The notes below the pieces were generated by a model. The model was not told the origin of the DNA, did no database searches, and saw only the letters and a list, made by a program, of their open reading frames with translations. Below, in pieces: positions 38,715 to 48,569 of a DNA stretch of 64,000 nucleotides. The number at the start of each line of letters is the position of its first letter. Position 1 is the first letter of the stretch. Made by a program: the position numbers and the translations under genes. The stretch is from Streptomyces sp. YIM 121038 (lineage in GTDB: Bacteria; Actinomycetota; Actinomycetes; Streptomycetales; Streptomycetaceae): positions 868,001 through 932,000 of the forward strand of contig NZ_CP030772.1 in NCBI RefSeq assembly GCF_006088715.1. Reading direction: 5' to 3'.

Positions 38715-39734
38715 ATGAAGGACTCCGACCTTCTCAGGCTCATCATCCACGGCACCACAGCCTTCGAGCTGCTCCACGCAGGCATCGAAACCGACTTGTT
38801 CGCCAGGCTGGAGGAGGCTGGCGGCCTGGACATTGCTGGCGTGGCAAAGGCGCTGAACATCGAAGAACAGCCCGCACGAGTACTTCTTCTCGGCCTCGCG
38901 GCCCTGCAGCTCATCAAGAAGGAAGGCAATAAGTACGTCAACTCCGAGATCGTCCGGTCGAAGCTCATCCCCGGCCCCCGTTATCTTGGCCCACTCATCG
39001 ACCTCCACGCAAGAATCATCAATCCCGCCATGACCGACTTCACCCAGTCACTGAAGGAGAACAAGAACGTCGGCCTGCGCACCGTACCGGGACCAGGCGC
39101 CACTCTGTACGAACGCCTCACTAACCACCCACACCTGCAGCAATGCTTCTACCGCAATATGGGTAACGCGTCAGCGCGCACTCTTCCCACCTTCCTGGAC
39201 ACCGCCGACCTCGCCGACTTCACCCACCTGCTCGATCTCGGTGGCGGCGACGCCACCACCGCGATTGCCGCAGCCCGGCACCATCCCCATCTGGAACTAA
39301 CGGTGTTCGATCAGGGTTCCTCACTGCATCTCGCCGCAGCAAACATCCAGGAGGCAGGGCTCGAGCAAAGAATTCACACCTACGCGGGGGATATCTTCTC
39401 AGCCGACTTTCCATGCGGGATCGACGGAATTCTTTACATCCACCTCTTCGAAGTCTGGTCACTGCAGCGCAACATCGAACTCCTGACGAAGTGTTATGAG
39501 GTACTACCCGAACAAGGAAGTGTATTCATCTATAACTTCGCATCGAACAACGACAATACCGGGCCACTCACGGCAGGTCTGGTATCGCCTTACTTCCTGA
39601 CCCTTGCTTCAGGCGAAGGCATGAATTACTCCGCCCGCGACGTCACAGCCGTCCTGAAGGCCGCAGGATTCCAACATGTCGAAACCCACGACGACCTACC
39701 GTATGGACACACGCTTCACGTCGGCACCAAGTAG
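38715..39734 (+). CDS. O-methyltransferase (dimeric, plant-type fold)
   Basis: AAGGGAG precedes the ATG. The 339-residue protein has an N-terminal dimerisation/winged-helix domain (GTTAFELLHAGIETDLFARL, about residues 12-100) and a C-terminal SAM domain with LLDLGGGDATTAIAAA (motif I). This architecture is typical of small-molecule O-methyltransferases that act on phenols, fitting a polyhydroxy-aromatic product of the neighbouring type III PKS. The usual HxW catalytic segment is altered (IHLFEVWSLQRN). It is the last gene of the operon before IS3 copy C. Confidence 0.9.
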   Translation: MKDSDLLRLIIHGTTAFELLHAGIETDLFARLEEAGGLDIAGVAKALNIEEQPARVLLLGLAALQLIKKEGNKYVNSEIVRSKLIPGPRYLGPLIDLHARIINPAMTDFTQSLKENKNVGLRTVPGPGATLYERLTNHPHLQQCFYRNMGNASARTLPTFLDTADLADFTHLLDLGGGDATTAIAAARHHPHLELTVFDQGSSLHLAAANIQEAGLEQRIHTYAGDIFSADFPCGIDGILYIHLFEVWSLQRNIELLTKCYEVLPEQGSVFIYNFASNNDNTGPLTAGLVSPYFLTLASGEGMNYSARDVTAVLKAAGFQHVETHDDLPYGHTLHVGTK

Positions 39735-39851
39735 GCAGGTCGGCTCAATCTCCGCACCTGAGCGCCTTTCTACAGGAAGGCTGAGGGGCCCCGAAGTTTC
39801 CGGACAGGGGCTCAATAGGGTTTCCCTGAACAGGGAACGAGGGAGCACGAT

Positions 39852-40301
39852 GTGGCGTCACTCAGCAAGTACACACCTGAGTTCCGTGAAGAAGCCGTCC
39901 GGGTCGCGCTGAGCTCGAGTAAGACGATCTCCGAAGCAGGCCGCGAGCCCGGGATGAACCCCGAAACCCTCCGGGGCTGGGTGAAGAAACACAAGGCACG
40001 CCAGGAGCCGGCGCCAGACGCGGAACTGACGCTCAGCGAACGAGCACGCCTCAAAGAGCTGGAACGCCGGATCCGCGAAGCCGAGATGGAAAACACCTTC
40101 CTGAAAAAAGCCGCAGCGTACTTCGCGGGGGATCCCCGGCAGCGAGCACGTACGAGTTCATCGACGAGATGCGGCTCGACACGACGGAGTACGCGTACAG
40201 CGTCGGGTACAGGTGCAAGCGACTCGGCGTCTCCAAATCCGGCTACTACGACTGGTGAGGCCGTCCCGAATCCGCGACAGCCGAACGGCGTGAGGAACTG
40301 A
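39852..40301 (+). CDS. IS3 OrfA (copy C)
   Basis: The GTG opens a frame with a helix-turn-helix (YTPEFREEAVRVALSSSKTI; GMNPETLRGWVKKH) and a zipper (RARLKELERRIREAEMENTF). The last 50 residues are out-of-frame sequence that overlaps OrfB, so the functional OrfA probably ends near 40140. Confidence 0.75.
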   Translation: MASLSKYTPEFREEAVRVALSSSKTISEAGREPGMNPETLRGWVKKHKARQEPAPDAELTLSERARLKELERRIREAEMENTFLKKAAAYFAGDPRQRARTSSSTRCGSTRRSTRTASGTGASDSASPNPATTTGEAVPNPRQPNGVRN

Positions 40302-41032
40302 AACTGCTCATCACGAAGGCGTTCGAGGACTCCGACAGCACCTACAGCCACCGGCGCATCCACGCACAACCGCACCGCCGGGACGTCACCGCTGGCCTGG
40401 AGCCGGTCCGCCGCCTCACGCGCGAACCGGGCCTGGAGCCCTCCCAGCCGAAGCCGAAACGCTTCGGCCTCACCCAGGGCACCCCCGGCCCCGCGCCTGA
40501 CCTCGCCGGCCGGAACTTCACCGCCGACGCTCCCGGCCAAAAGCCGGTCGGGGACATCACCTACGTGTCCACCAGTGAGAGGTGGCTGTACCTGGCGACC
40601 GCCATCGACCGCCGCACGAAGGAAGCCATCGGCTACGCCATGGACGACCACTACCACACCCCCCTCACATCCCGGGCCATCCGCAACACAGCCCGGAACA
40701 GGAAACTCACAGACGGCACAATATTCCACTCGGACCGCGGATCGAACTACAGGCCAGCCGAGCACGGTGAGACATTGAAACACCTCGGCCTTCCACGTTC
40801 CGCCGGACGGACCGGGACCTGTTTCGATAACACTATGACGGAATCATTCTTCGCGGCGCTGAAGAACGAGCGTGTATCCAGGATGACTTACCTGACACGC
40901 GAAGCCACCCGGCAGGACATCACTCGACACATCGAATCCTGGCACAAACACAAACACCTCCACTCGGCAGTGGGTAACCGCCCACCTCGCGAAGTCCACA
41001 CCGAATACCAGACATTACACATCGCGGCGTGA
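40139..41032 (+). pseudogene. IS3 OrfB (copy C), internal stop codon
   Basis: The DDE integrase frame is recognisable: VGDITYVSTSERWLYLATAI (first Asp), IFHSDRGSNYRPAEHGE (second Asp), DNTMTESFFAALKNERV (Glu), ending YQTLHIAA. An in-frame TGA at 40257 follows GYYDW, so the N-terminal region is separated from the catalytic core. Confidence 0.8.
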
Positions 41033-41088
41033 AGTCATCACCAGACACCTGCCCGGAAAGCGCGAGACCCCTCACTTCGTAGCTGATT

Positions 41089-41164
41089 GGCCGTTGGAGG
41101 AGGTATGCCCGAAGGGCGCCACCCCGCGGGGTGGCGCCCTTCGGGCATACCTCCTCCAACGGCC
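41089..41164. terminator. Perfect 76-bp palindrome at convergent gene ends
   Basis: Positions 41089-41126 and 41127-41164 are exact reverse complements with no spacer (centre CCGCGG). The core GAAGGGCGCCACCCCG/CGGGGTGGCGCCCTTC is a normal strong terminator stem, but the symmetry extends outward through an AGGAGG-containing segment. It lies 2 bp after the stop of the leftward methyltransferase and 14 bp after IS3 copy C. It most likely ends transcription from both sides. Confidence 0.8.
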
Positions 41165-41166
41165 GC

Positions 41167-41979
41167 TTACGGGTGTGGGCGTCGGCCCCATGTGGACAGG
41201 GTGAGGAAGGCGAGGCCGGTGTAGCTGCCGCTGGCCAGCAGTTCCCTGCAGTCGGTGAGATCCTGCTGTGCGACAAGGCCCTGGTGCACCATCGCTGGTC
41301 CGAGTTGTTCGAGGGTGAGCTGTGTGAGTGCGTCGGCGTTGCCGTTCCGGCCCACCCGGCCCGGGATACACATGAGATCGACGTCTTCCAGGCCTGCCTG
41401 TGCGAGCAGCCGCGGCAGGGCGGTGGCCACCGGACATCGACCTGCATCTGGCCGGATACCAAGGTGATCAGAGCGTCCATGCAGCGGTGGTAGGCGTTCT
41501 GAGCGCCGTCGGGGGATGAGACCACGATCAGCCCGTCTACACACACCCAGCCTCGGGGGGCGGTCCAGCGCACCATCCGTGCGATGGTCTTGTCGCGTTC
41601 GGGCAGGTGCTCGAGCAGTGCGCGTGCGTGGACGAGGTCGAAGGATGCCGCCGGAAAATCGTCCCGGACGACGTCGTGGCGCAGGACGGTCAGGTTCGGC
41701 ACTCCCTGAGGCAGCAGTCGGGTGTCGGTGTCGGTGACCACCACTTCCCCCGGCGCGCACTGCCGGGCCAGCCACTGTGCAATGGAGCCGGCACCACCCC
41801 CAGCTCCAGGCAGTGCCAGCCCGCTTGGAGCCCCCGGCCGCTGATGGCTGCACGCGTGATTGGGTCGGCAAACTTCTCCAGGGCGCGCAGACGCCGTAAC
41901 TCCAGTGGCGTTTGGTAGTCGAGAAGCCCTGCCCCGTAGTGATGCTCGCGAGACTCGCCAGGTGTCGCTGTCGCTGGCA
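41167..41979 (-). pseudogene. SAM-dependent methyltransferase with two frameshifts
   Basis: The ATG at 41979 (AAGGGAG 7 bases upstream) begins MPATATPGESREHHYGAGLL. The protein then runs through WHCLELG; after a G-run near 41795 that is one base short it continues in another frame as GGAGSIAQWLARQC and FPAASFDLVHARALLEHLPE. A second shift near 41420 leads to LLAQAGLEDVDLMCIPGRVG and the normal-looking end TLSTWGRRPHP. All parts together make a complete 270-residue methyltransferase. It lies 125 bp downstream of the type I PKS in the same direction. Confidence 0.8.
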
Positions 41980-42104
41980 TGACCATGCTCCCTTGGTGTG
42001 TTGTGCCGAGCCCGTACCCGCAGATCGGCCGGGATGATCGGACGGGAGGCCTGGGTGGGAGCGTGTGTCCGCTCCAGGTGCGGTATGCCTTTTTCTGTGC
42101 GGGT

Positions 42105-45100
42105 TTACCCGGTGATGGTGTCTTGTGGGTCCGGGGGGAATGGGACTCCGATGAGTGTGGCGAGTTCGGTGGCCAGGACTGCCGGGGTCGGGTAGGCCAT
42201 GATGATCTTTTGTGTGATCTTGATGTGGAGTGCGGCCTGGAGGCGGTGCCGCAGTTCGAGGGCGAGCAGGGAGTCGAAGCCGAGGGACCTGAGTTCGACT
42301 TGCGGGTCGAGGGGGGCGGTGCCGAGGTGGAGGACGGCGCGGATGTGGTCGGCGAGGTAGTTCTCCAGCCAGGCCCGGCGGCGGGGTCCGGGCGGCAGTG
42401 AGAGGAGGGTATCGCGGACGGCATCACCGGAGGCAGGAGCGTGTGCGGGGCCCGGGCTGCTGGCGGGGGCATGGTTGGGGGCTCCGGGAGGAGGCGGGAT
42501 GACGCGGCTGAGAAGCGAGGAACTGGTGAGGATGCTGAAGGCCTGGCAGAGGCGGTGGATTTCGGGTAGGTAGCTGGCGTGGGGCCGGTCGGTTTCAAGG
42601 AGTGTGTGGAGGGCTGCGATGCCGTCTGTGGTGCTGATGGCGGGGTAGCCGCGGTCGGCGAGGTCGGTGGCCAGTCCGGTTTCGCTCCAGGGGCCCCAGG
42701 CGATGCTGAGAGCGGGCAGGCCGCGGGCCCGGCGCCAGATGGCGAAGCCGTCGAGCCAGGCGTTGGCGGCTGCGTAGATGCCTTGGCCGGGGGAACCGGT
42801 GACGGCTGCGAGGGAGGAGAACAGGACGAACCAGTCCAGGCTGTGGTTTTCGGTGGCCTCGTGCAGCCGGAGTGCACCGTCGACCTTGGGCCGCCAGACG
42901 GTTTGTGTGATCTCCTCGTCGATCTGTACGACGACGGCGTCTCGGAGCACTGCGGCGGAGTGAACGGCTCCGCGCAGCGGGAGTCCAGTCGCGGTGGCCG
43001 CCTCGACCAGGGCATGGGCGGTGGATGGGTCACTGATGTCCCCGCGGGCCACGTGAATGTCCGTACCGGCCTGCCGCATGGACGTCAGCCGGAGTTCGGT
43101 CTTGGGTGTGGGGGGGCGTCGGCCGTTGAGGACGATACGGCCGGCGCCTTGGCTGGCGAGCCATTGGGCGACTTCCAGGCCGATGCCGGTCAGCCCGCCG
43201 GTGATGATGTAGGAGCTGTCGGCCCGGACCACGGGTGGGGGCTGCTGGCGGACGGTGGCCGTTCCGCTCTGGGGGATGCTCAGTACCAGTCGGCCGGTGT
43301 GCTGGGCCCTGGCCATCAGGCGGAATGCGTCTTCGGCGTGAGTGAGGGGGAAGGTGCGGTGGATGAGCGGGGGCAGTCCGCCGTCCTGCACTTCGGCCAT
43401 GGTCTTGCGCAGGAGGCAGGCGAAGCGGCGGGGCTGTTTCTGGGCCAGCAGCCGCAGGTCGACACTGCTGAGTGTGATGTTGCGGTCGAAGGGGCTCATG
43501 CCGATGGCGGTGTTGGCGGTGATGTCGCGTTTGCCGATCTCGATGAACCGCCCGCCGGTGCGCAGTAGTTCCAGCCCGGCCTTGAGCGCTGTGCCGGTCA
43601 GACAGTTGAGGACGATGTCCACTCCATCGTCATGGATGGTTTGCCGGATTTCGTCGGCGAAGTCCGGGGTGCGGGAGTCCATGACGTGGGTGATGCCCAT
43701 GTCGCGCAGGTAGGTGCGTTTGGGTTCGCTGCCGGCGGTGGCCAGGATCTCCGCTCCTGCCGCGCGGGCGACAGCGATGGCCGCGTGCCCAACGCCGCCG
43801 GAAGCGCAGTGGATGAGCACGCGTTCCCCCGCTTCCAGACGGCCCAGATAGTGCAGGGCGTACCAGGCGCTCAGGTACGGCGCCACCAGAGCGGCGGCAG
43901 CTTCGGGAGTCAGATCGGCGGGGGCGGGTGCGAGGAATTCTTCGCGTACGGTCATGAAGGTGCCGAAGGCCCCGTACTGGGGGTTCATACAGACCACACG
44001 GTCGCCGACGGTGAAGCCGGTGCCGGGCGCGCCGACGGCGGTGACTACCCCGGCGCAGTCGATGCCCAGTCCGCTCTGGGCGGAGCCTATGTCGTCAGCC
44101 AAGCCCATCAGGAGGAGGACATCGCGGAAGTTGACGCCGGCCGCCTGGATCTGGATCTCGGCTTCTCCGGGGTTGGGGGCACGGCGTGGGCTGGCGGTGA
44201 GTTCGGCTCCGTCCAGATGCCCGGGCCGGGCCGGGGCGAGATGGAATCCGTCGCTGCCGAAGTCCATCGGTAACAGTGGGCCCCGGCCGCGCTCGTCGGG
44301 GGATACCGGGACGTAGGCAAGCCGGGCGACGAGACGGGTATGGAGGCGCAGGGCGACTTCGTCCTCGTCCCGGTCCGCGATCAGCTCGGCGGCCAGTTCC
44401 TGCAGGTCGTTGCGGGCGGGATCGGTATCGACCTGGACGGTGCGGAGTTCGGGGTATTCCAGGCCGATGACCCGGCCCAGTCCGCGCAGGGCGCAGTGGG
44501 CGATGTCGATGCCGTCGCCGGGGAAAACGGCCCGGGCTCCGCGGGTGACGATCCACAGGCGAGGGGGATCTGGCCACGGGGTGTCGGTGATGTAGCTGAC
44601 GATGCTGGCCAGCCGGTGCAGGGGGGCCCGGTCGGTGGAAGGTGTTCCGGAGGGCGGGTCGGCGGTGGCCAGGACGACGACACCACGGTAGTCGGGGATG
44701 TCCGCGCCGGTGCGTTCTGTGAGGGCAGCGGCCAGTGCATCCAGGCCAGCGGTGGGTGATACGTCGACGATGTCGGCGTCGGCCCGGGCCTCGCGCAGGA
44801 TATTGCCCAGGGCTGCGGCGGTGCCGTCACCTTCGCCGACGATCAGCCAGCGGCCTTGGTCACCGAGGGCCTTGACGAAGCCGCGTGGGCACGGCTGCCA
44901 GTGCACGTCGTAGAAGGACTGCTGGGGCGGGGCATCCGCGCTGCTTGCGCTGTGCCGGGTGTAGCGCACGCCCTCGAAGGAGACCAGGGTGTGACCGGTG
45001 CCGTCCAGCAGCCGGACCGCTCCGCGGCCACGGTCCCCGTCCTGGGCTGTGAGCTGTCCGGTGCAGTGCTGGGCCTGGCCGGCGTCAGCGTAGAAGCGCA

Positions 45101-48100
45101 GGGATGCCACCCCGGTGACCAGCAGTGTCCCGCTGGCCCGGTCGGAGGTGGGGGTCGGGTGGGTGAAGGCCAGTGCCTGTATGCAGGTGTCGAGGAGCAC
45201 GGGGTGGCAGCGGAAGGAGCCCGTGGGGCCGCCGCGGGCTGACACGGGCAGCTGGATGTCGGCGTAAGCGGTGATGGGGGCCGTGCCTGCGCGGCGCAGG
45301 CGGGTGATCCCTGCGAATGCCGGGCCCAGGCCGATTCCGAGCAGGGTGCGGGCCTGTTCGTATGCCTCGGCGGCAGGAACGTCCACGGGGTGCGCTGAGG
45401 CGAGCGCGATGTGCGGCGGCTGGGGTTCAGGGGGCTCGGCAGGGGTGTCGTGCAAACGGATGGTGGCATGCGCATGGCGTGTCCAGGTCTGATTCTCGTC
45501 GCGGGCCCAGACGGCGAATTCGGCGGCATGCTCGTCCGTGCGGCTGGCAGTGGAGGTGACGGCGGTGCGTTCGTCGAGCTGGAGTAGTTCTTCGAAGGTG
45601 GCGTCGGCGACCTCGATGTACTCCGGTGTGGTGTTGAACAGCTCGCAGCCGGCGGCCAAGGCCATCTCGCAGTACGCGGCACCGGGCAGCACTGTGTCTC
45701 CGTGCACCGTGTGGTCGGTGAGCCAGGGCAGCGAGTCGGGTCCGATCTCACCGTGCCATAGGTGTGCGTCGGGCCGGTCGGGCACGGCGGTGTGGACGCC
45801 CAGCAGCGGATGCCCCCTCCTAGTGGCGAGGGCGGGGGAGCGGTCGGGGAGATCGAGCCAATACGAGCGGCGGTCGAAGACGGTGGTGGGCACCTCCGCG
45901 AGTGCCGCATCCCGGTACAGGGGGGACAGGTCGACCGTAAGCCCCGCGCAGAAGGCGGCACCCAGCTGGGTACGCATCGTGGTCAGCGCATCCTCGTCAC
46001 GGCGCAAAGTGGACAGTACGACATGTCCCTCCGTCAGCTGGTCGAGAGTGGTACTCACGGCCCGGGCCAGCAGGGGGTGGGGGGAGACTTCGATGAAGAC
46101 GCTGTGCCGGTCGGCGGCGGCCGCCGCCACCGCGTCCATGAGGCGCACCGGTCGGCGGAGGTTGGCGACCCAGTAGTCCGCGTCGTATCGCGGCGTGCGG
46201 CGGGGGTCTTCCAGGGCCGTCGAGTACGTCGCCAACCGCGGGGCCCCTGGGGTGAGGTCCTGCAGCGCCCGGGTCATACGGGGGAGCAGCGGGTCAAGTT
46301 GCGGGCAGTGCGAGGCCACGTCGACGGCGACCGTTTCGGCGGGGATACCCCGCGCCTCCCACGCGTCCACCAGGCGCGCGATCTGTGCGGCGTCTCCGGA
46401 GACCACGGTGGACTCCGGGGCGGCGATGACGGCAACGACCACGGCGGAGGCCTGGTGGATGGCCAGTTCCTCGGCGACCTGCTGGTGAGGCAGCGTGACA
46501 AAGGCCATGGCCCCGGTCCCTGACAGTTCCGTTAGCAGCCGGGAACGGCGGCAGACCACCTTGGCCCCGTCGCCGGGGGAGAGGGCCCCGGCGATCACCG
46601 CGGCGGCGGCCTCGCCCATCGAGTGCCCGATCACCGCAGCCGGCTCGACCCCGTAGTGCCGCCATGTCGCCGCCAGCGCCAGATGCATTGCGAAGATCGC
46701 CGGCTGGACCCGGCCGACACCGCGCACCGTATCTGGCGCGGTGAGGGCCCGCGTCACCGAGAAGCCCGCCTCCTGCTGGATCAGCGGTTCGACCTCCTCC
46801 AGGGCCGCCGCGAAGGCGGGTTCCTTCTCCAGCAGGGCGGCGCCCATGGCAGCCCACTGGGAGCCGTGCCCGGAAAACACCATCACGGGCCGGCGCTTGA
46901 TGCCGCGGGGCGCGGTCCCAGAGCGCAATGCCGGATCGGACCGCCCCTCCGCGAAGCCGCGCAGCGTGGCTGTCAGGTGCTCCCGGCCAGTGGTGGCCAC
47001 CGCCAGCCGCCCCGGGGACGGGTCGCGCCGCAGCGCCAGCGTATGGGCCAGGTCACGCACCGGAACCTGCGCCCCTTCCCCTTCGACCCAGCTGGCCAGC
47101 CGGGCGGCAGCTGGGCCAAGGACCGCGCCGGAGGAAGCGCTCAGCACCACCACGTCCGGGCCGTCCGGCCGGGATGCGCGAGTAGCGGCAGGCTTTCCGC
47201 CGGCCGTGGCCGTACGCCGGGGCGCCTGGTCCAGGACGATGTGCGCATTGGTGCCGGACACACCGAACGCGGAGACCGCCGCCGTGCGCGGAGCCCCCTG
47301 CACCGGCCACGGCGTGGGGTGAGTGGGGACGAACAGTCGTGTGGCCGACGGGTCGATCTGCGGGTTCCACCGAGTGAAGGCGGCGTTGGCAGGGACGGTG
47401 CCGTTGCGAAGGCACTGGACTGCCTTGATGAGCCCGGCGACCCCGGCGGCGGGCTCCAGGTGCCCGATGTTTCCCTTGACCGCTCCCAGCGCGCACCGGC
47501 CCCGCCCCTGTCCGTACACCCGTGCCAGCGCCGCGAACTCGACCGGATCGCCGACGGGCGTGCCGGTGCCATGGGTCTCCACCAGACCCACGCCAGCCGG
47601 ATCGATACCGGAACGCGCCACTGCCTCACGCAATACCATGGCCTGAGCCTCGGTGGACGGCATCATCATCAACTCGTGCGAGCGGCCCTCCTGATTGACC
47701 GCTGACCCGCGGATCACCGCAAGGACCCGGTCGTCGTCCTGCTGTGCGTCATCCAGCCGCTTGAGAACCACCACACCACAGCCCTCACCCCGGACGAACC
47801 CGTCGGCCGCCGCATCGAATGCGTGACAGGCACCGGATGCCGACATCATATTCAGCTGCGCGAAAGTGACCAGCCCATGCGGAGCCAGAATGAGGTTCAC
47901 CCCCCCGGCGAGCGCCAGGTCGCAATCCCCGGAGGCCAGACTCCGGCACGCCATATGCACTGCGGTCAGGGACGAGGAACATGCCGTGTCCAGCGTCACG
48001 CTGGGACCATGCAGTCCCAGCAGATGCGACACCCGTCCCGTGGCGACACTCATCAACGTGCCGAAGCCGAGATGCCCGCTCCACTGATCCAGCCGGTCCC

Positions 48101-48491
48101 CCCAACGCATGGAATAGTCCGGATAGCACATGCCGACAAACACCCCCCCGCGTGCGCCGGCCAGCGAGCTGGGCGGAATCCCGGCGTGCTCCACGGCCTC
48201 CCACACGACCTCCAGCAGCAGCCGCTGCTGAGGATCCACCTGCGCCGCCAGCCGCGGAGACATCCCGAAGAACTCCGGGTCGAACCCCTTGACATCCGCC
48301 AGAAAACACCCATGCTCCGGCAGAGGCTGCGGGTCCAGCTCCCCCAGCATCCGCGGATCCCACCGGTCCACCGGCAGCGGACACACAACCTGACGCCGTT
48401 CCTGCAGCAGCCGGTCGAAAGCCGACGGCGAATCGACACCACCAGGGAAACGACATCCCATTCCCACAACGGCGACCGGAACATCGCTCAT
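42105..48491 (-). CDS. Highly reducing type I polyketide synthase (KS-AT-DH-ER-KR-ACP)
   Basis: The ATG at 48491 follows GGAGGAG by 7 bases and gives 2128 residues. KS: Cys171 (VTLDTACSSSLTAVHM), His307 (VETHGTGTPVGD), His344 (NIGHLEPAAG). AT: Ser624 (IGHSMGEAAAAV), with VASH at 725-728 where substrate-selecting motifs lie; it is closer to methylmalonyl-type YASH than to malonyl-type HAFH, but ambiguous. DH: His927 (HTVHGDTVLPG) and Asp1101 (LLDTCIQAL). ER: HCASGGVGHAAIAV near 1561. KR: TGGLTGIG near 1764, Ser1892/1893, Tyr1906, Asn1910. ACP: Ser2074 (LGFDSLLALEL). The order and length match mycocerosate-synthase-like iterative enzymes. All sites look intact. There is no thioesterase or other release domain. 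Confidence 0.96.
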   Translation of the reverse strand: MSDVPVAVVGMGCRFPGGVDSPSAFDRLLQERRQVVCPLPVDRWDPRMLGELDPQPLPEHGCFLADVKGFDPEFFGMSPRLAAQVDPQQRLLLEVVWEAVEHAGIPPSSLAGARGGVFVGMCYPDYSMRWGDRLDQWSGHLGFGTLMSVATGRVSHLLGLHGPSVTLDTACSSSLTAVHMACRSLASGDCDLALAGGVNLILAPHGLVTFAQLNMMSASGACHAFDAAADGFVRGEGCGVVVLKRLDDAQQDDDRVLAVIRGSAVNQEGRSHELMMMPSTEAQAMVLREAVARSGIDPAGVGLVETHGTGTPVGDPVEFAALARVYGQGRGRCALGAVKGNIGHLEPAAGVAGLIKAVQCLRNGTVPANAAFTRWNPQIDPSATRLFVPTHPTPWPVQGAPRTAAVSAFGVSGTNAHIVLDQAPRRTATAGGKPAATRASRPDGPDVVVLSASSGAVLGPAAARLASWVEGEGAQVPVRDLAHTLALRRDPSPGRLAVATTGREHLTATLRGFAEGRSDPALRSGTAPRGIKRRPVMVFSGHGSQWAAMGAALLEKEPAFAAALEEVEPLIQQEAGFSVTRALTAPDTVRGVGRVQPAIFAMHLALAATWRHYGVEPAAVIGHSMGEAAAAVIAGALSPGDGAKVVCRRSRLLTELSGTGAMAFVTLPHQQVAEELAIHQASAVVVAVIAAPESTVVSGDAAQIARLVDAWEARGIPAETVAVDVASHCPQLDPLLPRMTRALQDLTPGAPRLATYSTALEDPRRTPRYDADYWVANLRRPVRLMDAVAAAAADRHSVFIEVSPHPLLARAVSTTLDQLTEGHVVLSTLRRDEDALTTMRTQLGAAFCAGLTVDLSPLYRDAALAEVPTTVFDRRSYWLDLPDRSPALATRRGHPLLGVHTAVPDRPDAHLWHGEIGPDSLPWLTDHTVHGDTVLPGAAYCEMALAAGCELFNTTPEYIEVADATFEELLQLDERTAVTSTASRTDEHAAEFAVWARDENQTWTRHAHATIRLHDTPAEPPEPQPPHIALASAHPVDVPAAEAYEQARTLLGIGLGPAFAGITRLRRAGTAPITAYADIQLPVSARGGPTGSFRCHPVLLDTCIQALAFTHPTPTSDRASGTLLVTGVASLRFYADAGQAQHCTGQLTAQDGDRGRGAVRLLDGTGHTLVSFEGVRYTRHSASSADAPPQQSFYDVHWQPCPRGFVKALGDQGRWLIVGEGDGTAAALGNILREARADADIVDVSPTAGLDALAAALTERTGADIPDYRGVVVLATADPPSGTPSTDRAPLHRLASIVSYITDTPWPDPPRLWIVTRGARAVFPGDGIDIAHCALRGLGRVIGLEYPELRTVQVDTDPARNDLQELAAELIADRDEDEVALRLHTRLVARLAYVPVSPDERGRGPLLPMDFGSDGFHLAPARPGHLDGAELTASPRRAPNPGEAEIQIQAAGVNFRDVLLLMGLADDIGSAQSGLGIDCAGVVTAVGAPGTGFTVGDRVVCMNPQYGAFGTFMTVREEFLAPAPADLTPEAAAALVAPYLSAWYALHYLGRLEAGERVLIHCASGGVGHAAIAVARAAGAEILATAGSEPKRTYLRDMGITHVMDSRTPDFADEIRQTIHDDGVDIVLNCLTGTALKAGLELLRTGGRFIEIGKRDITANTAIGMSPFDRNITLSSVDLRLLAQKQPRRFACLLRKTMAEVQDGGLPPLIHRTFPLTHAEDAFRLMARAQHTGRLVLSIPQSGTATVRQQPPPVVRADSSYIITGGLTGIGLEVAQWLASQGAGRIVLNGRRPPTPKTELRLTSMRQAGTDIHVARGDISDPSTAHALVEAATATGLPLRGAVHSAAVLRDAVVVQIDEEITQTVWRPKVDGALRLHEATENHSLDWFVLFSSLAAVTGSPGQGIYAAANAWLDGFAIWRRARGLPALSIAWGPWSETGLATDLADRGYPAISTTDGIAALHTLLETDRPHASYLPEIHRLCQAFSILTSSSLLSRVIPPPPGAPNHAPASSPGPAHAPASGDAVRDTLLSLPPGPRRRAWLENYLADHIRAVLHLGTAPLDPQVELRSLGFDSLLALELRHRLQAALHIKITQKIIMAYPTPAVLATELATLIGVPFPPDPQDTITG

Positions 48492-48569
48492 AACGCCGCT
48501 CCTCCAAGTTTTGGTCACTAGCGTTGCGTAACTCCGTTGCTGTCACTTCGTTGGCGCTGCGCGGTACTG

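Larger units (their letters stand above)
39782..41074 (+). mobile_element. IS3-family element, copy C (different subgroup)
   Basis: Ends TGAGGGGCCCCGAAGTTTCC and, inverted, TGAGGGGTCTCGCGCTTTCC mark a 1293-bp element placed exactly between the two converging gene blocks of the polyketide locus. Confidence 0.8.

Noticed and set aside
41089..41164. Telomere or hairpin replicon end
   Set aside because: It is internal, flanked by continuous genes and an IS end, with no terminal protein or resolvase gene nearby.
42579..48521. Numerous rightward frames opposite the type I PKS
   Set aside because: All are antisense shadows of a PKS with intact catalytic motifs.
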